NCBI GenBank assembly: GCA_947497985.1
Contig: CANMIX010000005.1
Span: 1 to 64,000 of the forward strand
DNA length: 64,000 bases
Source of the DNA: an uncultured Paracoccaceae bacterium
Lineage (GTDB): Bacteria > Pseudomonadota > Alphaproteobacteria > Rhodobacterales > Rhodobacteraceae
Direction: 5' to 3'
Part shown: in pieces, positions 54,420-63,619 of the stretch
Layout: every line of letters begins with the position of its first letter
How positions within the stretch are numbered: position 1 is the stretch's first letter
Program-made: the position numbers and the translations under genes
The notes under the pieces: generated by a model
Seen by the model: only the letters and a program-made list of their open reading frames with translations
What the model was told of the DNA's origin: nothing
The model's database searches: none

Positions 54420-54917
54420 ATGGCAAACCACATTTTGAAAACGATGATTGCAACCGTCATGATGGGGTCGGCTGCAAGCGGCGATGAATTTGCTTTTGGG
54501 GTCGGCTGGGACGATCTGTTTGACGCACACGGGCGCGAAAGCATGTCTGTTTTGATCGAATATCACTCAGATCCGATTTACCAAAGCCCCTGGTTCAACG
54601 TCTCGCTACTTGCGGTGATCCAGGCGGATAACAGAGGCGATGTCTTTGCAGGGCTCGGGGTTTATAACCTAAGCGATATTGGTCGTGCGGGGCGTTACTT
54701 TTTGGAAGCAAGCCTAGCCGTCGGGCATTTTGACCAAGGCGGGCATAGGGACATACGCGACAATGGAACCCGCTGGCGAACGTCGTTGGGTGGCGGTGTG
54801 CACCTCAATGAACGTCGACGGGTCTCTTTGACTTTGGACCATATTCTGGATATGGATTTCAAGAACTACAATCCCGGCAGCGAAACGCTGCATGTTCGCT
54901 ACACCGTTGGATTTTGA
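54420..54917 (+). CDS. PagL-like protein lacking the catalytic serine
   Basis: 165 residues. ATG 54420 follows AAGGG. A signal peptide (LKTMIATVMMGSAASG) precedes barrel-like strands; FAGLGVYNLSDIGRAGRYFL and RTSLGGGVHLNERRRVSLTL parallel the protein at 47344-47832. The catalytic region reads DHILDMDFKNYNPGSE: the His and Asn-Pro-Gly are kept but the Ser after it is replaced by Leu. It may be a non-enzymatic barrel. Confidence 0.65.
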   Translation: MANHILKTMIATVMMGSAASGDEFAFGVGWDDLFDAHGRESMSVLIEYHSDPIYQSPWFNVSLLAVIQADNRGDVFAGLGVYNLSDIGRAGRYFLEASLAVGHFDQGGHRDIRDNGTRWRTSLGGGVHLNERRRVSLTLDHILDMDFKNYNPGSETLHVRYTVGF

Positions 54918-54923
54918 CAGCGG

Positions 54924-55832
54924 CTAATTTCGTTGCGACAGGGTGCGATCTGCCAACACCGCGGCAGATGTTCGATTGTCCACGCCCAGCTTTTGAAACA
55001 CCTGTTCCAGATGTTTGTTCACCGTGCGGGCGCTAAGTTCGAGGATGACGCTAATGTCCTTGTTGGTCTTGCCCAAAGTGAGCCAAAACAGGATCTCGGC
55101 CTCGCGTTTGGTCAGAGAAAAGGCACGAACCAGCACGTCTTCTTTGGCCATGCCATTGGTATGAGACAGCTGCACCAAATATTCCTGAGCCGCAGACAGG
55201 CAAACAAATGAGAATTCAACCGGGCCCGCACGGAAATCACCGGTATTGGTGTTGAGGGAGGCGTTCAGCAACCAATCGGCCAAGGGTCCGGTGCCTTTGC
55301 CCGCGTCACTGCATTCTGCCTGTGCATTCTCTAACAAGGTCAACGCCTTGCGCGCACCCCAAAGGACCCGCCCGTCCTTGTCAAAGGCCAACACGGCACC
55401 CCCGAATGAGGTCACGGCGTCACGGGCACCCTGTATCAATTTGAAGTTCGCCACATGGGTGCTGATACGTGCCAGCATTTCATCCAGGATCACCGGTTTG
55501 GTGATGTAGTCCACGCCGCCTGCGCGCAGGCCTTTGACGATATGTTCCTGTTCGGTCAGCCCGGTCATAAAGATAATCGGAGCCAGCACCGCATTTGCAC
55601 CGGATTTCAAGGCGCGACAGGTGTCAAACCCGTCCATCTCGGGCATCACCGCATCCATCAGGATCACATCCGGCTGCACCCGGTGGGTCAGCTTGATCGC
55701 GGATGGTCCATCGCGCGCGACCAATACCGTCATGCCTTCCTGTTCCAGCGCTGATGACACCATGCCCAGCGATTCCGGGTTGTCATCTACCACAAGGGCA
55801 ATGCTACGGCCGTTTGCTTCACTGAGGTTCAT
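54924..55832 (-). CDS. LuxR-type response regulator
   Basis: 302 residues. An N-terminal receiver (ALVVDDNPESLG, phosphoacceptor in DVILMDAVMPEMDGFDTCRA, then KP at VDYITKPVILDEML) is followed by a PAS-like middle (AVLAFDKDGRVLWGARKALT) and a C-terminal LuxR helix-turn-helix (LTKREAEILFWLTLGKTNKD, then VNKHLEQVFQKLGVDNRTSA). GAAGGAGC precedes the ATG, which overlaps the kinase gene's stop. It is the cognate regulator of the fused kinase and likely binds the palindrome before urtA. Confidence 0.9.
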   Translation of the reverse strand: MNLSEANGRSIALVVDDNPESLGMVSSALEQEGMTVLVARDGPSAIKLTHRVQPDVILMDAVMPEMDGFDTCRALKSGANAVLAPIIFMTGLTEQEHIVKGLRAGGVDYITKPVILDEMLARISTHVANFKLIQGARDAVTSFGGAVLAFDKDGRVLWGARKALTLLENAQAECSDAGKGTGPLADWLLNASLNTNTGDFRAGPVEFSFVCLSAAQEYLVQLSHTNGMAKEDVLVRAFSLTKREAEILFWLTLGKTNKDISVILELSARTVNKHLEQVFQKLGVDNRTSAAVLADRTLSQRN

Positions 55833-58800
55833 GTTCGAGCTCCTTCAGAACTGAGGCGATGCCTTCGATGTCAAAGACGTCAAGCCGCGCCCGCAGTTGC
55901 GCCAGAAGCGCGGGCGGGCAGCTGCGTTTGAGTTCGAGATCGGTGAGTTTCGCGCGAATGGCACTGGCGTGACCGATGTGGGAATACTCCAGCAGAACCT
56001 GCAGGTCCTCCTGTGGCAGATCAATGTGGCCTGTCGGCTCCACCATATCTTGCCCTTCGACCACCAGCGTGACTTTCAACAACTCGGCCACCTGCAACAG
56101 CAGGTCATCCAGGTTATAGGGTTTGGCAATAAAGGCGTCATGCACCGCCAGTTCGGGGCGCGGCGGGGCTTCGTCCTTGGCGTGGCCCGAGATGACGATG
56201 ATCGGCATATTGCGCATCGGCCCGGCGCGCAATTCACGTGCAAAGGACCAGCCGTCGCGTTCCGGCATATCGATATCCAGCAACAAGATGTCGGGCGAGA
56301 CATCGGCCAGGATCATCTCTGCCGCATCGACGGACGAGACCGCCACGACCACAAAACCCAGCGCGCTGAGGTAGTTATCCGCAAGCGACAGATGGTTCAG
56401 ATCGTCGTCCACAACCATCACCGTCTTGCGTCGCCCCTTATAGCCGGAAAACTCCAACGTGCGGCCGCTGCGGGTGATGTCTTGGTCGTCAAAGATGCTG
56501 GGGGTTACCGTCGGCAACATCAGTCGCACGCGAAAGATACTGCCCTTGCCAACTTCGCTTTGCACTTCAATCTCACCACCCAGGATTTCGACCAGCAGTT
56601 TGGTGATCGTCAGCCCCAGCCCCGATCCATGGGCCGCAGCAGCATGCGCGCGTTCAAAGGGGCGCCAAATGCGCGACATCTCCTCAGGTGCGATCCCCAG
56701 ACCGGTGTCGGTGACGGTGATTATTGCCACCTCGTTGCGATAGGTCAGATCAAACCGCACCTCACCTTTCTGCGTGTAGCGGATCGCGTTGGACAACAGG
56801 TTGATCACGATCTGGCGCAGACGTTTTTCATCCCCGGCAATAAAATTGGGGATCCGTCCCTGGGTGGCCATGGTAAAGCGCAAGCCCTTGTTCTGCGCCT
56901 CGTTTTCGAAAATGGCCGAGGTCTGTTTCAGGAAAGTGCGCAGGTTGATCCGGTCGCGCATAATCTCAATCCGTCCGGCCTCAATCCGGGAGATATCCAA
57001 CAGTCCTTCGATCAAACCGGCCAGATGTTCGCTGGATCTGCGAATGCTGGAAATCGGGTGACGCCATTGTTCCAGCTTGGGGTCTTTTTCCAACAGCTGG
57101 GCAAAGCCATAGATCGCATTCAACGGCGTGCGCAACTCATGGCTCAGACCAGACATATAGCGTGTCTTGGCCAGATTTGCGGCCTCGGCCTTTTCCTTGG
57201 CTTGCTGCAGCGCAAGATCGGTGCGTTCGTGGGCGCGGATCTCTTTCAACAGCCGCTCGGTCTGTCGCTCGGCCTCAGCGCGGGCGTTGCGTTGGCTTTC
57301 ACCGCTCAGGATGAACATCCAAACAGAGATGCCAATCACGATCAAAACGGTGCAAAAAATCACCGTCAGAACCGCTTCGAAATTGGGCGCACCTTCGATG
57401 TTTCGAATGATCCTCAGCAATAACCCAAAGGAGCCGGACAACAGCGCCGTGGCAAAGAAGAACCGAAACAGACGCGATTGAACCGCCGCCGCCGCCGGTT
57501 TGGGCAGGTAGCGGGTCAATGTCTGTTGCGTGCAGTGCTCCAACGTCCCTTCGGGGCGGCACATGTCGTTACAGCTGGTGTCCAGCGTGCAACACAATGA
57601 GCATATCGGCGCCTCGTGAAACGGGCAGCTGATCATATCTTCGGGATCAAATTGATATTCGCAGACCGAACATTGATGACAGTCGGCCTGGGGCAGTTCG
57701 GCCGGGGCAGGGGTGACCAGATAATACCGCCCACCCGTCGCAAAGGCGATCACCGGCGCCATGATGAAGGCCGTGAGAAGCGCGACAAAGGACGACAGCG
57801 CCTGCATCTCAGCCCCCAGTACCCCGCCATAGGCCACCAAAGATACAACGCAGGCCAGCCCCATCGAACCCAAGCCAACGGGGTTCACATCATATAGGTG
57901 TGATCGACGAAATTCGATCCCCTTGGGGCTCAACCCAAGCGGTTTGTTGATGACAAGATCCGCCACCAACGCGCCAATCCACGCCACGGCCACATGGGAA
58001 TAAAGGCCCAGGATATGCTCCAACCCGTTGAAAACACCAAGCTCCATCAGCATCAGCGCGATGGCCACGTTGAACACCAGCCAGACCACCCGGCCAGGGT
58101 GGCTGCGGCTGAGACGGGAGAAGAAATTCGACCAGGCAATCGAACCCGCATAGGCGTTGGTGATATTGATCTTGAGCTGTGACAGAAGCACAAATGCCCC
58201 GGTCAGGGCGATCACCAGGAACGGGCTGTCCAACACCTGATCAAAGGCCACAAAATACATCCGTGTGGGATCGCTGGCCTCTTCGATTGAAATCGTGTGC
58301 TGCAAGGCCAGGACAGCCAGATAGGACCCGGCCAGCATTTTCAACACGCCCAGGATCGACCAGCCCGGACCTGCCGCCAGAACCGTCAGCCACCACTTGC
58401 GCCGCTCCCTGCGGGTTTTGGGCTCGGGCAGGAAACGCAGGAAATCCACTTGTTCGCCGATCTGCGCGATCAGTGAAAACACCACCCCAGAGGCCGCCCC
58501 CAGCATCAACAGCGTTGACTGATCGCGGGTTTCATCACGTCCAGAAAAGCTGGTCCAACCCTCAATATCATAGCCAACAAAGGCCAGCAGAACAAAGGGC
58601 AGCACATGTAACAGCACCCACAGCGGCTGCGTCCAAGTTTGAAAAGCTGAAATCTTGGAAAACCCATGAATAACCAAGGGTATTACAATCAACGAGCTGC
58701 CGACATAGCCCAGAAACAACGGCACGCCGAGGCAGAACTCCAAGGCTAACGCCAAAATGGCAGCCTCTAGCGCGAAGAATATGAAGGTAAAGGACGCATA

Positions 58801-59163
58801 TATCAGCGAGGTGATGGTCGAGCCGAGGTAGCCGAAACCCGCACCACGCGTCAGCAGGTCAATGTCCAACCCATAGCGCGCCGCATAGTAGGAAATCGGC
58901 AGACCCGTCAGGAACAACAGCAGGCCCACCAGCATGATGGCGGCGATGGCGATGTCGAACCCGTAGGTCAGGGTGATGGTGCCGCCAATGGCCTCTAACG
59001 CAAGGAATGAAATGGAACCAATGGCCGTATTGGCGACACGGCCAAAGCTCCATTTGCGCGCCCTATGGGCCGTAAAGCGCAGCGCGAAATCTTCCATTGT
59101 CTCGTTGGCAACCCAGCGATTGTAGATCCGTTTTTCCCGCGTGGCCCTCAAGGCGGCAACCAT
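55819..59163 (-). CDS. NCS1-permease / Cys-rich / histidine kinase / receiver fusion
   Basis: 1114 residues from ATG 59163 (AGGAGAACAGG upstream). Residues about 20-480 are an NCS1-type permease domain with about 12 membrane segments (WSFGRVANTAIGSISFLALE, INITNAYAGSIAWSNFFSRL). Residues about 490-540 hold a cysteine-rich stretch (CHQCSVCEYQF, then CPFHEAPICSLCC and CNDMC) like a zinc-binding B-box. Then two membrane helices, a coiled coil, HisKA with the phosphoacceptor His at about residue 675 (SGLSHELRTPLN), the ATPase N, G1 and G2 boxes, a receiver with DILLLDIDMPERDGWS, and a C-terminal helical tail. It is divergent from urtABCDE and overlaps the LuxR-type regulator gene, so it is probably a purine/urea-family sensor derived from a transporter. 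Confidence 0.9.
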   Translation of the reverse strand: MVAALRATREKRIYNRWVANETMEDFALRFTAHRARKWSFGRVANTAIGSISFLALEAIGGTITLTYGFDIAIAAIMLVGLLLFLTGLPISYYAARYGLDIDLLTRGAGFGYLGSTITSLIYASFTFIFFALEAAILALALEFCLGVPLFLGYVGSSLIVIPLVIHGFSKISAFQTWTQPLWVLLHVLPFVLLAFVGYDIEGWTSFSGRDETRDQSTLLMLGAASGVVFSLIAQIGEQVDFLRFLPEPKTRRERRKWWLTVLAAGPGWSILGVLKMLAGSYLAVLALQHTISIEEASDPTRMYFVAFDQVLDSPFLVIALTGAFVLLSQLKINITNAYAGSIAWSNFFSRLSRSHPGRVVWLVFNVAIALMLMELGVFNGLEHILGLYSHVAVAWIGALVADLVINKPLGLSPKGIEFRRSHLYDVNPVGLGSMGLACVVSLVAYGGVLGAEMQALSSFVALLTAFIMAPVIAFATGGRYYLVTPAPAELPQADCHQCSVCEYQFDPEDMISCPFHEAPICSLCCTLDTSCNDMCRPEGTLEHCTQQTLTRYLPKPAAAAVQSRLFRFFFATALLSGSFGLLLRIIRNIEGAPNFEAVLTVIFCTVLIVIGISVWMFILSGESQRNARAEAERQTERLLKEIRAHERTDLALQQAKEKAEAANLAKTRYMSGLSHELRTPLNAIYGFAQLLEKDPKLEQWRHPISSIRRSSEHLAGLIEGLLDISRIEAGRIEIMRDRINLRTFLKQTSAIFENEAQNKGLRFTMATQGRIPNFIAGDEKRLRQIVINLLSNAIRYTQKGEVRFDLTYRNEVAIITVTDTGLGIAPEEMSRIWRPFERAHAAAAHGSGLGLTITKLLVEILGGEIEVQSEVGKGSIFRVRLMLPTVTPSIFDDQDITRSGRTLEFSGYKGRRKTVMVVDDDLNHLSLADNYLSALGFVVVAVSSVDAAEMILADVSPDILLLDIDMPERDGWSFARELRAGPMRNMPIIVISGHAKDEAPPRPELAVHDAFIAKPYNLDDLLLQVAELLKVTLVVEGQDMVEPTGHIDLPQEDLQVLLEYSHIGHASAIRAKLTDLELKRSCPPALLAQLRARLDVFDIEGIASVLKELEHEPQ

Positions 59164-59286
59164 CCTGTTCTCCTGATCAACAGGCAGAGGGGCCCGGAAT
59201 CGCTTGCGCAACACCCGGAGAATTCAACACGTCCCCCACACCTTTACTGTGCTGCACATCAGCATAGTGCGCAAAACGCGCAGCCC

Positions 59287-59306
59287 TATACGTCAATTGA
59301 CGTATA
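59287..59306. promoter_or_regulatory. Perfect 20-bp palindrome between kinase and urtA
   Basis: TATACGTCAATTGACGTATA. It is centred in the 227-bp divergent gap, 85 bp before the urtA start, and fits a dimeric LuxR-type regulator site controlling one or both directions. Confidence 0.7.
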
Positions 59307-59390
59307 CTGCGCGGCAGCAATTCCAAGCATCCTTTTCAGCAGCCGGCATCGCAGAAATGCCCAAACATTACGCGCTGACAAGGAGACGAC

Positions 59391-60662
59391 ATGACCGACG
59401 AAACTTCAAAAAAACCAAATACAGGTGTGAGCCGCCGCGCCATGCTTGCAGGTGGTACAGCCCTTACGGCATCCCTGTTCCTGCCCAAGCAACTTAAGGC
59501 TGCGGACTATCCAACCTCAGAGGTCAACACCACGGGTCTGGCCGTCACCGATGACACCGTGACCATCGGTATCTTGCACTCCATCACCGGCACGATGGCG
59601 ATTTCTGAGACCGGTTCTGTGCAGGCTGAAAAACTGGCGATCGAACAGATCAACGCCCAGGGCGGCATCTTGGGTCGCAAGATCGAATACATCCAAGAAG
59701 ACGGCGGGTCTGACTGGCCGACATTCGCAGAGAAAGCCAAGAAGCTGTTGGTCAATGACAAGGTCGCCAGCGTCATGGGCTGCTGGACCTCTGCCAGCCG
59801 CAAGGCGGTGCTGCCGGTGTTCGAGCAATACAACGGCTTCCTATACTATCCGACCTTCTATGAAGGTCTCGAGCAGTCACCAAACGTGATCTACACAGGC
59901 CAAGAAGCCACACAGCAGATCATCGCGGGTCTGGATTGGGTCGCCAAGGAAAAGGGCGCCAAAAGCTTCTACCTCTTGGGGTCTGACTACATCTGGCCAC
60001 GCACCTCCAACAAGATCGCGCGCAAACACATCGAAAACTACCTCGATGGGGCTAAGGTCGTGGGCGAGGAATATTACCCGCTGGGCCACACCCAGTTTAA
60101 CTCGGTCATCAACAAGATCCGCCTGAAAAAACCGGATGTGATTTATGCGATCGTCGTGGGTGGCTCTAACGTGGCCTTCTACAAACAGCTCAAGGCGGCT
60201 GGCATCGACATGACCAAGGAAAGCCCGATTGTTCTGACCATCTCCGTGACCGAGGACGAGATCCGCGGCATCGGTGGTGAGAACATCGAAGGCGCCTATG
60301 CCTGCATGAAATACTTCCAGTCACTGACAAACGACAACAACCAGGAATTCGTCAAATCCTTCAAAGAGATGTGGGGCGATGACATGGTGATCGGTGATGT
60401 GACACAGGCGGCTTATCTGGGCCCATGGCTGTGGAAAGCGGCTGTTGAAAAAGCAGGCAGCTTTGACGTCGACAAGGTGCGCGCTGCGACACCGGGGATC
60501 GAGCTGACATCGGCGCCCGAAGGGTACGTTAAAGTGCACGACAACCACCACTTGTGGTCCAAAACCCGCGTGGGTCTGGCCAAGGCCGATGGTCAGTATG
60601 ATGTGGTCTTTGAAACGGCAGATTTGGTCGAACCGGATCCCTTCCCGGAAGGCTACCAATAA
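59391..60662 (+). CDS. urtA: Urea ABC transporter substrate-binding protein
   Basis: 423 residues with a Tat-like signal (SRRAMLAGGTALTASLFLPK). TVTIGILHSITGTMAISETG, the GGSDWPTFAEKAKKLL segment and the DVTQAAYLGPWLWKAAVEKA stretch match UrtA. AAGGAGA precedes the ATG. It binds urea in the periplasm. First gene of urtABCDE. Confidence 0.95.
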   Translation: MTDETSKKPNTGVSRRAMLAGGTALTASLFLPKQLKAADYPTSEVNTTGLAVTDDTVTIGILHSITGTMAISETGSVQAEKLAIEQINAQGGILGRKIEYIQEDGGSDWPTFAEKAKKLLVNDKVASVMGCWTSASRKAVLPVFEQYNGFLYYPTFYEGLEQSPNVIYTGQEATQQIIAGLDWVAKEKGAKSFYLLGSDYIWPRTSNKIARKHIENYLDGAKVVGEEYYPLGHTQFNSVINKIRLKKPDVIYAIVVGGSNVAFYKQLKAAGIDMTKESPIVLTISVTEDEIRGIGGENIEGAYACMKYFQSLTNDNNQEFVKSFKEMWGDDMVIGDVTQAAYLGPWLWKAAVEKAGSFDVDKVRAATPGIELTSAPEGYVKVHDNHHLWSKTRVGLAKADGQYDVVFETADLVEPDPFPEGYQ

Positions 60663-60690
60663 ACGCTGCGGGCTCTTGCCCAATGCGCAG

Positions 60691-60725
60691 GGTGGACGGG
60701 CTGGCTGCGGCCCGCCACCCGCTTT
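60691..60725 (+). promoter_or_regulatory. Hairpin between urtA and urtB
   Basis: GGGTGGACGGGC (60691-60702) pairs with GCCCGCCACCC (60711-60721), with one bulged base, followed by GCTTTCTT. It is a likely attenuator or 3' stabiliser that favours urtA expression over the rest. Confidence 0.55.
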
Positions 60726-60770
60726 CTTCTCCGATAATCAAAAAAACACCATCCACGCGGGGGTAATTGC

Positions 60771-61697
60771 ATGTTTGCCGACTATTCCATGTCCGAGCTT
60801 GGCGCGATTTTCGCCATGCAGGGCTTTGCCGGCCTGATCCTGTTTTCCGTCTTTGTGCTTATGGCGCTGGGCCTGGCCATTATTTTTGGCCAGATGGGGG
60901 TCATCAATATGGCCCACGGCGAATTCATGATCCTTGGGGCCTATGTCACCTATTTGGTGTCCAATTTCTTTGCCGCCTATTTGCCCGGACTGTTCAGTGC
61001 CTATTTCTTCCTCGCGATGATCCTCGCCTTCATCGCGTCGGGGGCTTTGGGGTTGTTTATCGAATGGTCGATGATCCGCCATCTTTATAAACGGCCTCTG
61101 GATACGCTTTTGGCGACCTGGGGGCTCAGCCTGATTTTGCAACAGATCTACCGGTCTGTTTTTGGCGCGCGCGAGGTTGGTGTCAGCATTCCCGACTGGA
61201 TGATGGGGTCTATGCCCGTGACCGATCTGATCGAAATACCGATCAACGGGATCTTTGTCATGGTGCTGGCGGTCGGCATTTCGCTGGCGGTCTATGTGAT
61301 GATGTTCCGCTCTGGCTGGGGCAAACAGGTGCGTGCGATCAACCAGAACCGGGTGATGGCGGGCGCGGTTGGCATCAACACTGAATGGACCGACCGGCTG
61401 ACCTTTGGCATCGGCTGCGGTGTGGCTGGCGTTGCGGGCTCTGCCTTCACCATGATCGGGTCAACCGGACCCACTGCTGGGCAGCTTTATATCGTCGACA
61501 CCTTCCTTGTGGTGGTCTTTGGCGGCGCGGCCAGCCTGTTGGGCACCATCGCCTCGGCGTTTTCCATCAGCCAGGCGCAATCGATCATGGAGTTCTTCCT
61601 GTCTGGATCCATGGCCAAGGTTCTCACGCTTTTGATCATTGTCGGCATCCTGATGATCCGCCCGCAGGGTCTCTTTGCCATGAAACTGCGCAAGTAA
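60771..61697 (+). CDS. urtB: Urea ABC transporter permease UrtB
   Basis: 308 residues, about eight membrane segments. LGLAIIFGQMGVINMAHGEF near residue 30 is the LivH-type signature, with DTLLATWGLSLILQQIYRSV and GTIASAFSISQAQSIMEFFL typical for UrtB. It forms the channel with UrtC. Confidence 0.95.
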   Translation: MFADYSMSELGAIFAMQGFAGLILFSVFVLMALGLAIIFGQMGVINMAHGEFMILGAYVTYLVSNFFAAYLPGLFSAYFFLAMILAFIASGALGLFIEWSMIRHLYKRPLDTLLATWGLSLILQQIYRSVFGAREVGVSIPDWMMGSMPVTDLIEIPINGIFVMVLAVGISLAVYVMMFRSGWGKQVRAINQNRVMAGAVGINTEWTDRLTFGIGCGVAGVAGSAFTMIGSTGPTAGQLYIVDTFLVVVFGGAASLLGTIASAFSISQAQSIMEFFLSGSMAKVLTLLIIVGILMIRPQGLFAMKLRK

Positions 61698-61709
61698 GGA
61701 GAGCCAGAC

Positions 61710-62840
61710 ATGAAAGCGAACGCATTATTCACCCGCTCCGAGATGATAGGTTTTGCCATCCTGGCCTGCGTCATCTTCCTCCTTCTACCGGCCGTTCTGG
61801 ACACGTTTCGTCTGAACCTCTTTGGCAAATACCTGACCTATTCCTTTGTCGCCATCGGCCTTGCGCTCTGCTGGGGGGCAGGGGGGATCCTCAGCCTTGG
61901 TCAGGGCGTGTTCTTTGGCCTTGGCGGCTATTGCATGGCGATGTTTCTCAAGCTTGAGGCCTCGACCCCGGAAAATACGGCGATCCAGTCCACCCCCGGT
62001 ATTCCGGATTTCATGGACTGGAACCAGCTCACCGCGCTTCCATGGTGGTGGGAACCCTTCCATTCGCTGGGGTTTGCTATGTTTGCCGTTGTGGCGGTGC
62101 CAGTGGTCTTTGCCTTTATCATCGGGGTCGCGATGTTCCGCCGTCGCGTGGGCGGGGTCTATTTCGCGATCATCACCCAGGCCTTTGCGGCAATCCTGAC
62201 GATCCTGATCATCGGCCAGCAGGGGTTCACCGGCGGGGTCAACGGCATCACCGATCTGCGCACCCTGTTGGGATGGGACATCCGCACCGATGAGGCCAAG
62301 GAAACGCTTTATTACGTCAACGGCATCCTCCTCTTTGCGGTGCTTTTTGCAGCGCAGTTCGTGCGCAGGTCCAAGCTCGGCCGCCTTCTGATCGCCATGC
62401 GCGACCAAGAAGACCGAGTGCGCTTCTCCGGATATGATGTGGCCAGTTTCAAGATCTTTATCTTCTGTCTGGGCGCGGCATTTGCGGGCATCGGCGGGGC
62501 GATGTTCACCCTTCAGGTCGGCTTCATGTCGCCAACCCTGGTGGGCATCGTTCCCTCGATTGAAATGGTGATCTTCTGCGCCGTGGGCGGTCGCATGTCG
62601 ATCCTGGGGGCGGTCTACGGTGCGCTTCTGGTGAACTGGGCCAAAACCACGTTTTCGGAAAGCTTTCCGGAGCTCTGGCTTCTGGGTCTGGGCGGTCTGT
62701 TTATCGCCGTGGTCATGGCCTTCCCCAATGGTCTGGCAGGCATCTGGTCTGAGAAGGTCGAGCCGCGCCTCTTGAAACTCATCAAGAAATCGCCCGCGCA
62801 GGCCGCCAGCCCGGCGCAGCAAAGCACACCGGCGGAATAG
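61710..62840 (+). CDS. urtC: Urea ABC transporter permease UrtC
   Basis: 376 residues. LCWGAGGILSLGQGVFFGLG near residue 55 is the LivM-type signature; GFTGGVNGITDLRTLLGWDI and AVGGRMSILGAVYGALLVNW match UrtC. AAGGAGA lies upstream and the gap to urtB is 12 bp. Confidence 0.95.
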   Translation: MKANALFTRSEMIGFAILACVIFLLLPAVLDTFRLNLFGKYLTYSFVAIGLALCWGAGGILSLGQGVFFGLGGYCMAMFLKLEASTPENTAIQSTPGIPDFMDWNQLTALPWWWEPFHSLGFAMFAVVAVPVVFAFIIGVAMFRRRVGGVYFAIITQAFAAILTILIIGQQGFTGGVNGITDLRTLLGWDIRTDEAKETLYYVNGILLFAVLFAAQFVRRSKLGRLLIAMRDQEDRVRFSGYDVASFKIFIFCLGAAFAGIGGAMFTLQVGFMSPTLVGIVPSIEMVIFCAVGGRMSILGAVYGALLVNWAKTTFSESFPELWLLGLGGLFIAVVMAFPNGLAGIWSEKVEPRLLKLIKKSPAQAASPAQQSTPAE

Positions 62841-62850
62841 GAGCTACCCG

Positions 62851-63600
62851 ATGAACACGACAAACGACAAATACGTGCTCCGCGTCGAAGGGCTGACTGT
62901 TAGCTTTGATGGCTTTAAGGCGGTGAATGACCTCAGCTTTTATGTGGAACCCAATGAATGCCGGGTGATCATCGGCCCCAATGGGGCGGGTAAGACTACG
63001 GTGCTGGATCTGATCTGTGGCCGCACCAAAGCCACCGAAGGCTCGGTCAAATTTAAGGGTCAGGAACTGCTCGAGATGCGCGAGGACCAGATCGTGCACG
63101 CCGGTGTGGGACGCAAATTTCAAACGCCCTCGGTCTATGAGGATCTGACAGTTTTTGAAAACCTCGAACTGTCCTACCCCAAAGGGCACGGCGTCTTTGG
63201 CGCGTTGGCGTTCAAACGCGACGCCGCTGTCAAAACCCGCATCCAGGAGATTGCCGAGACGATCTTTCTCGACGGGCAGCTGGATGAAAAAGCGGCCTAC
63301 CTCAGTCACGGGCAAAAACAGTGGCTCGAGATCGGAATGCTGCTCATTCAGGACCCCGAGCTGTTGATGCTGGACGAACCTGTTGCGGGCATGTCGGTCG
63401 CCGAGCGCAAGAAAACAGCCGAGCTTTTGAACCGCATCATCGCCGACCGCAGCGTCATCGTGATCGAGCATGACATGGGCTTTGTCGAAGACATCGCCAC
63501 CCGCGTCACGGTTCTGCATCAGGGCAAAACCCTGTCCGAAGGGTCGATGCAGCGCGTCCAGAACGACCCCAAGGTCGTCGAAGTCTACCTCGGCCACTAA
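62851..63600 (+). CDS. urtD: Urea ABC transporter ATP-binding protein UrtD
   Basis: 249 residues. Walker A GPNGAGKTTVLDL, Q-loop KFQTPSVYEDLTVFENLEL, the signature AYLSHGQKQWLEIGMLLIQD and Walker B LLMLDEPVAGMSV are complete. AGGAG precedes the ATG. Confidence 0.95.
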   Translation: MNTTNDKYVLRVEGLTVSFDGFKAVNDLSFYVEPNECRVIIGPNGAGKTTVLDLICGRTKATEGSVKFKGQELLEMREDQIVHAGVGRKFQTPSVYEDLTVFENLELSYPKGHGVFGALAFKRDAAVKTRIQEIAETIFLDGQLDEKAAYLSHGQKQWLEIGMLLIQDPELLMLDEPVAGMSVAERKKTAELLNRIIADRSVIVIEHDMGFVEDIATRVTVLHQGKTLSEGSMQRVQNDPKVVEVYLGH

Positions 63601-63619
63601 TGAAAAGGAGAGAGCCACA

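Noticed and set aside
55897-57423. 508-codon plus-strand frame
   Set aside because: Antisense shadow of the histidine kinase gene; high GC at third positions leaves the opposite strand open.
61785-62822. 345-codon minus-strand frame
   Set aside because: Antisense to urtC and without any plausible membrane or domain pattern.
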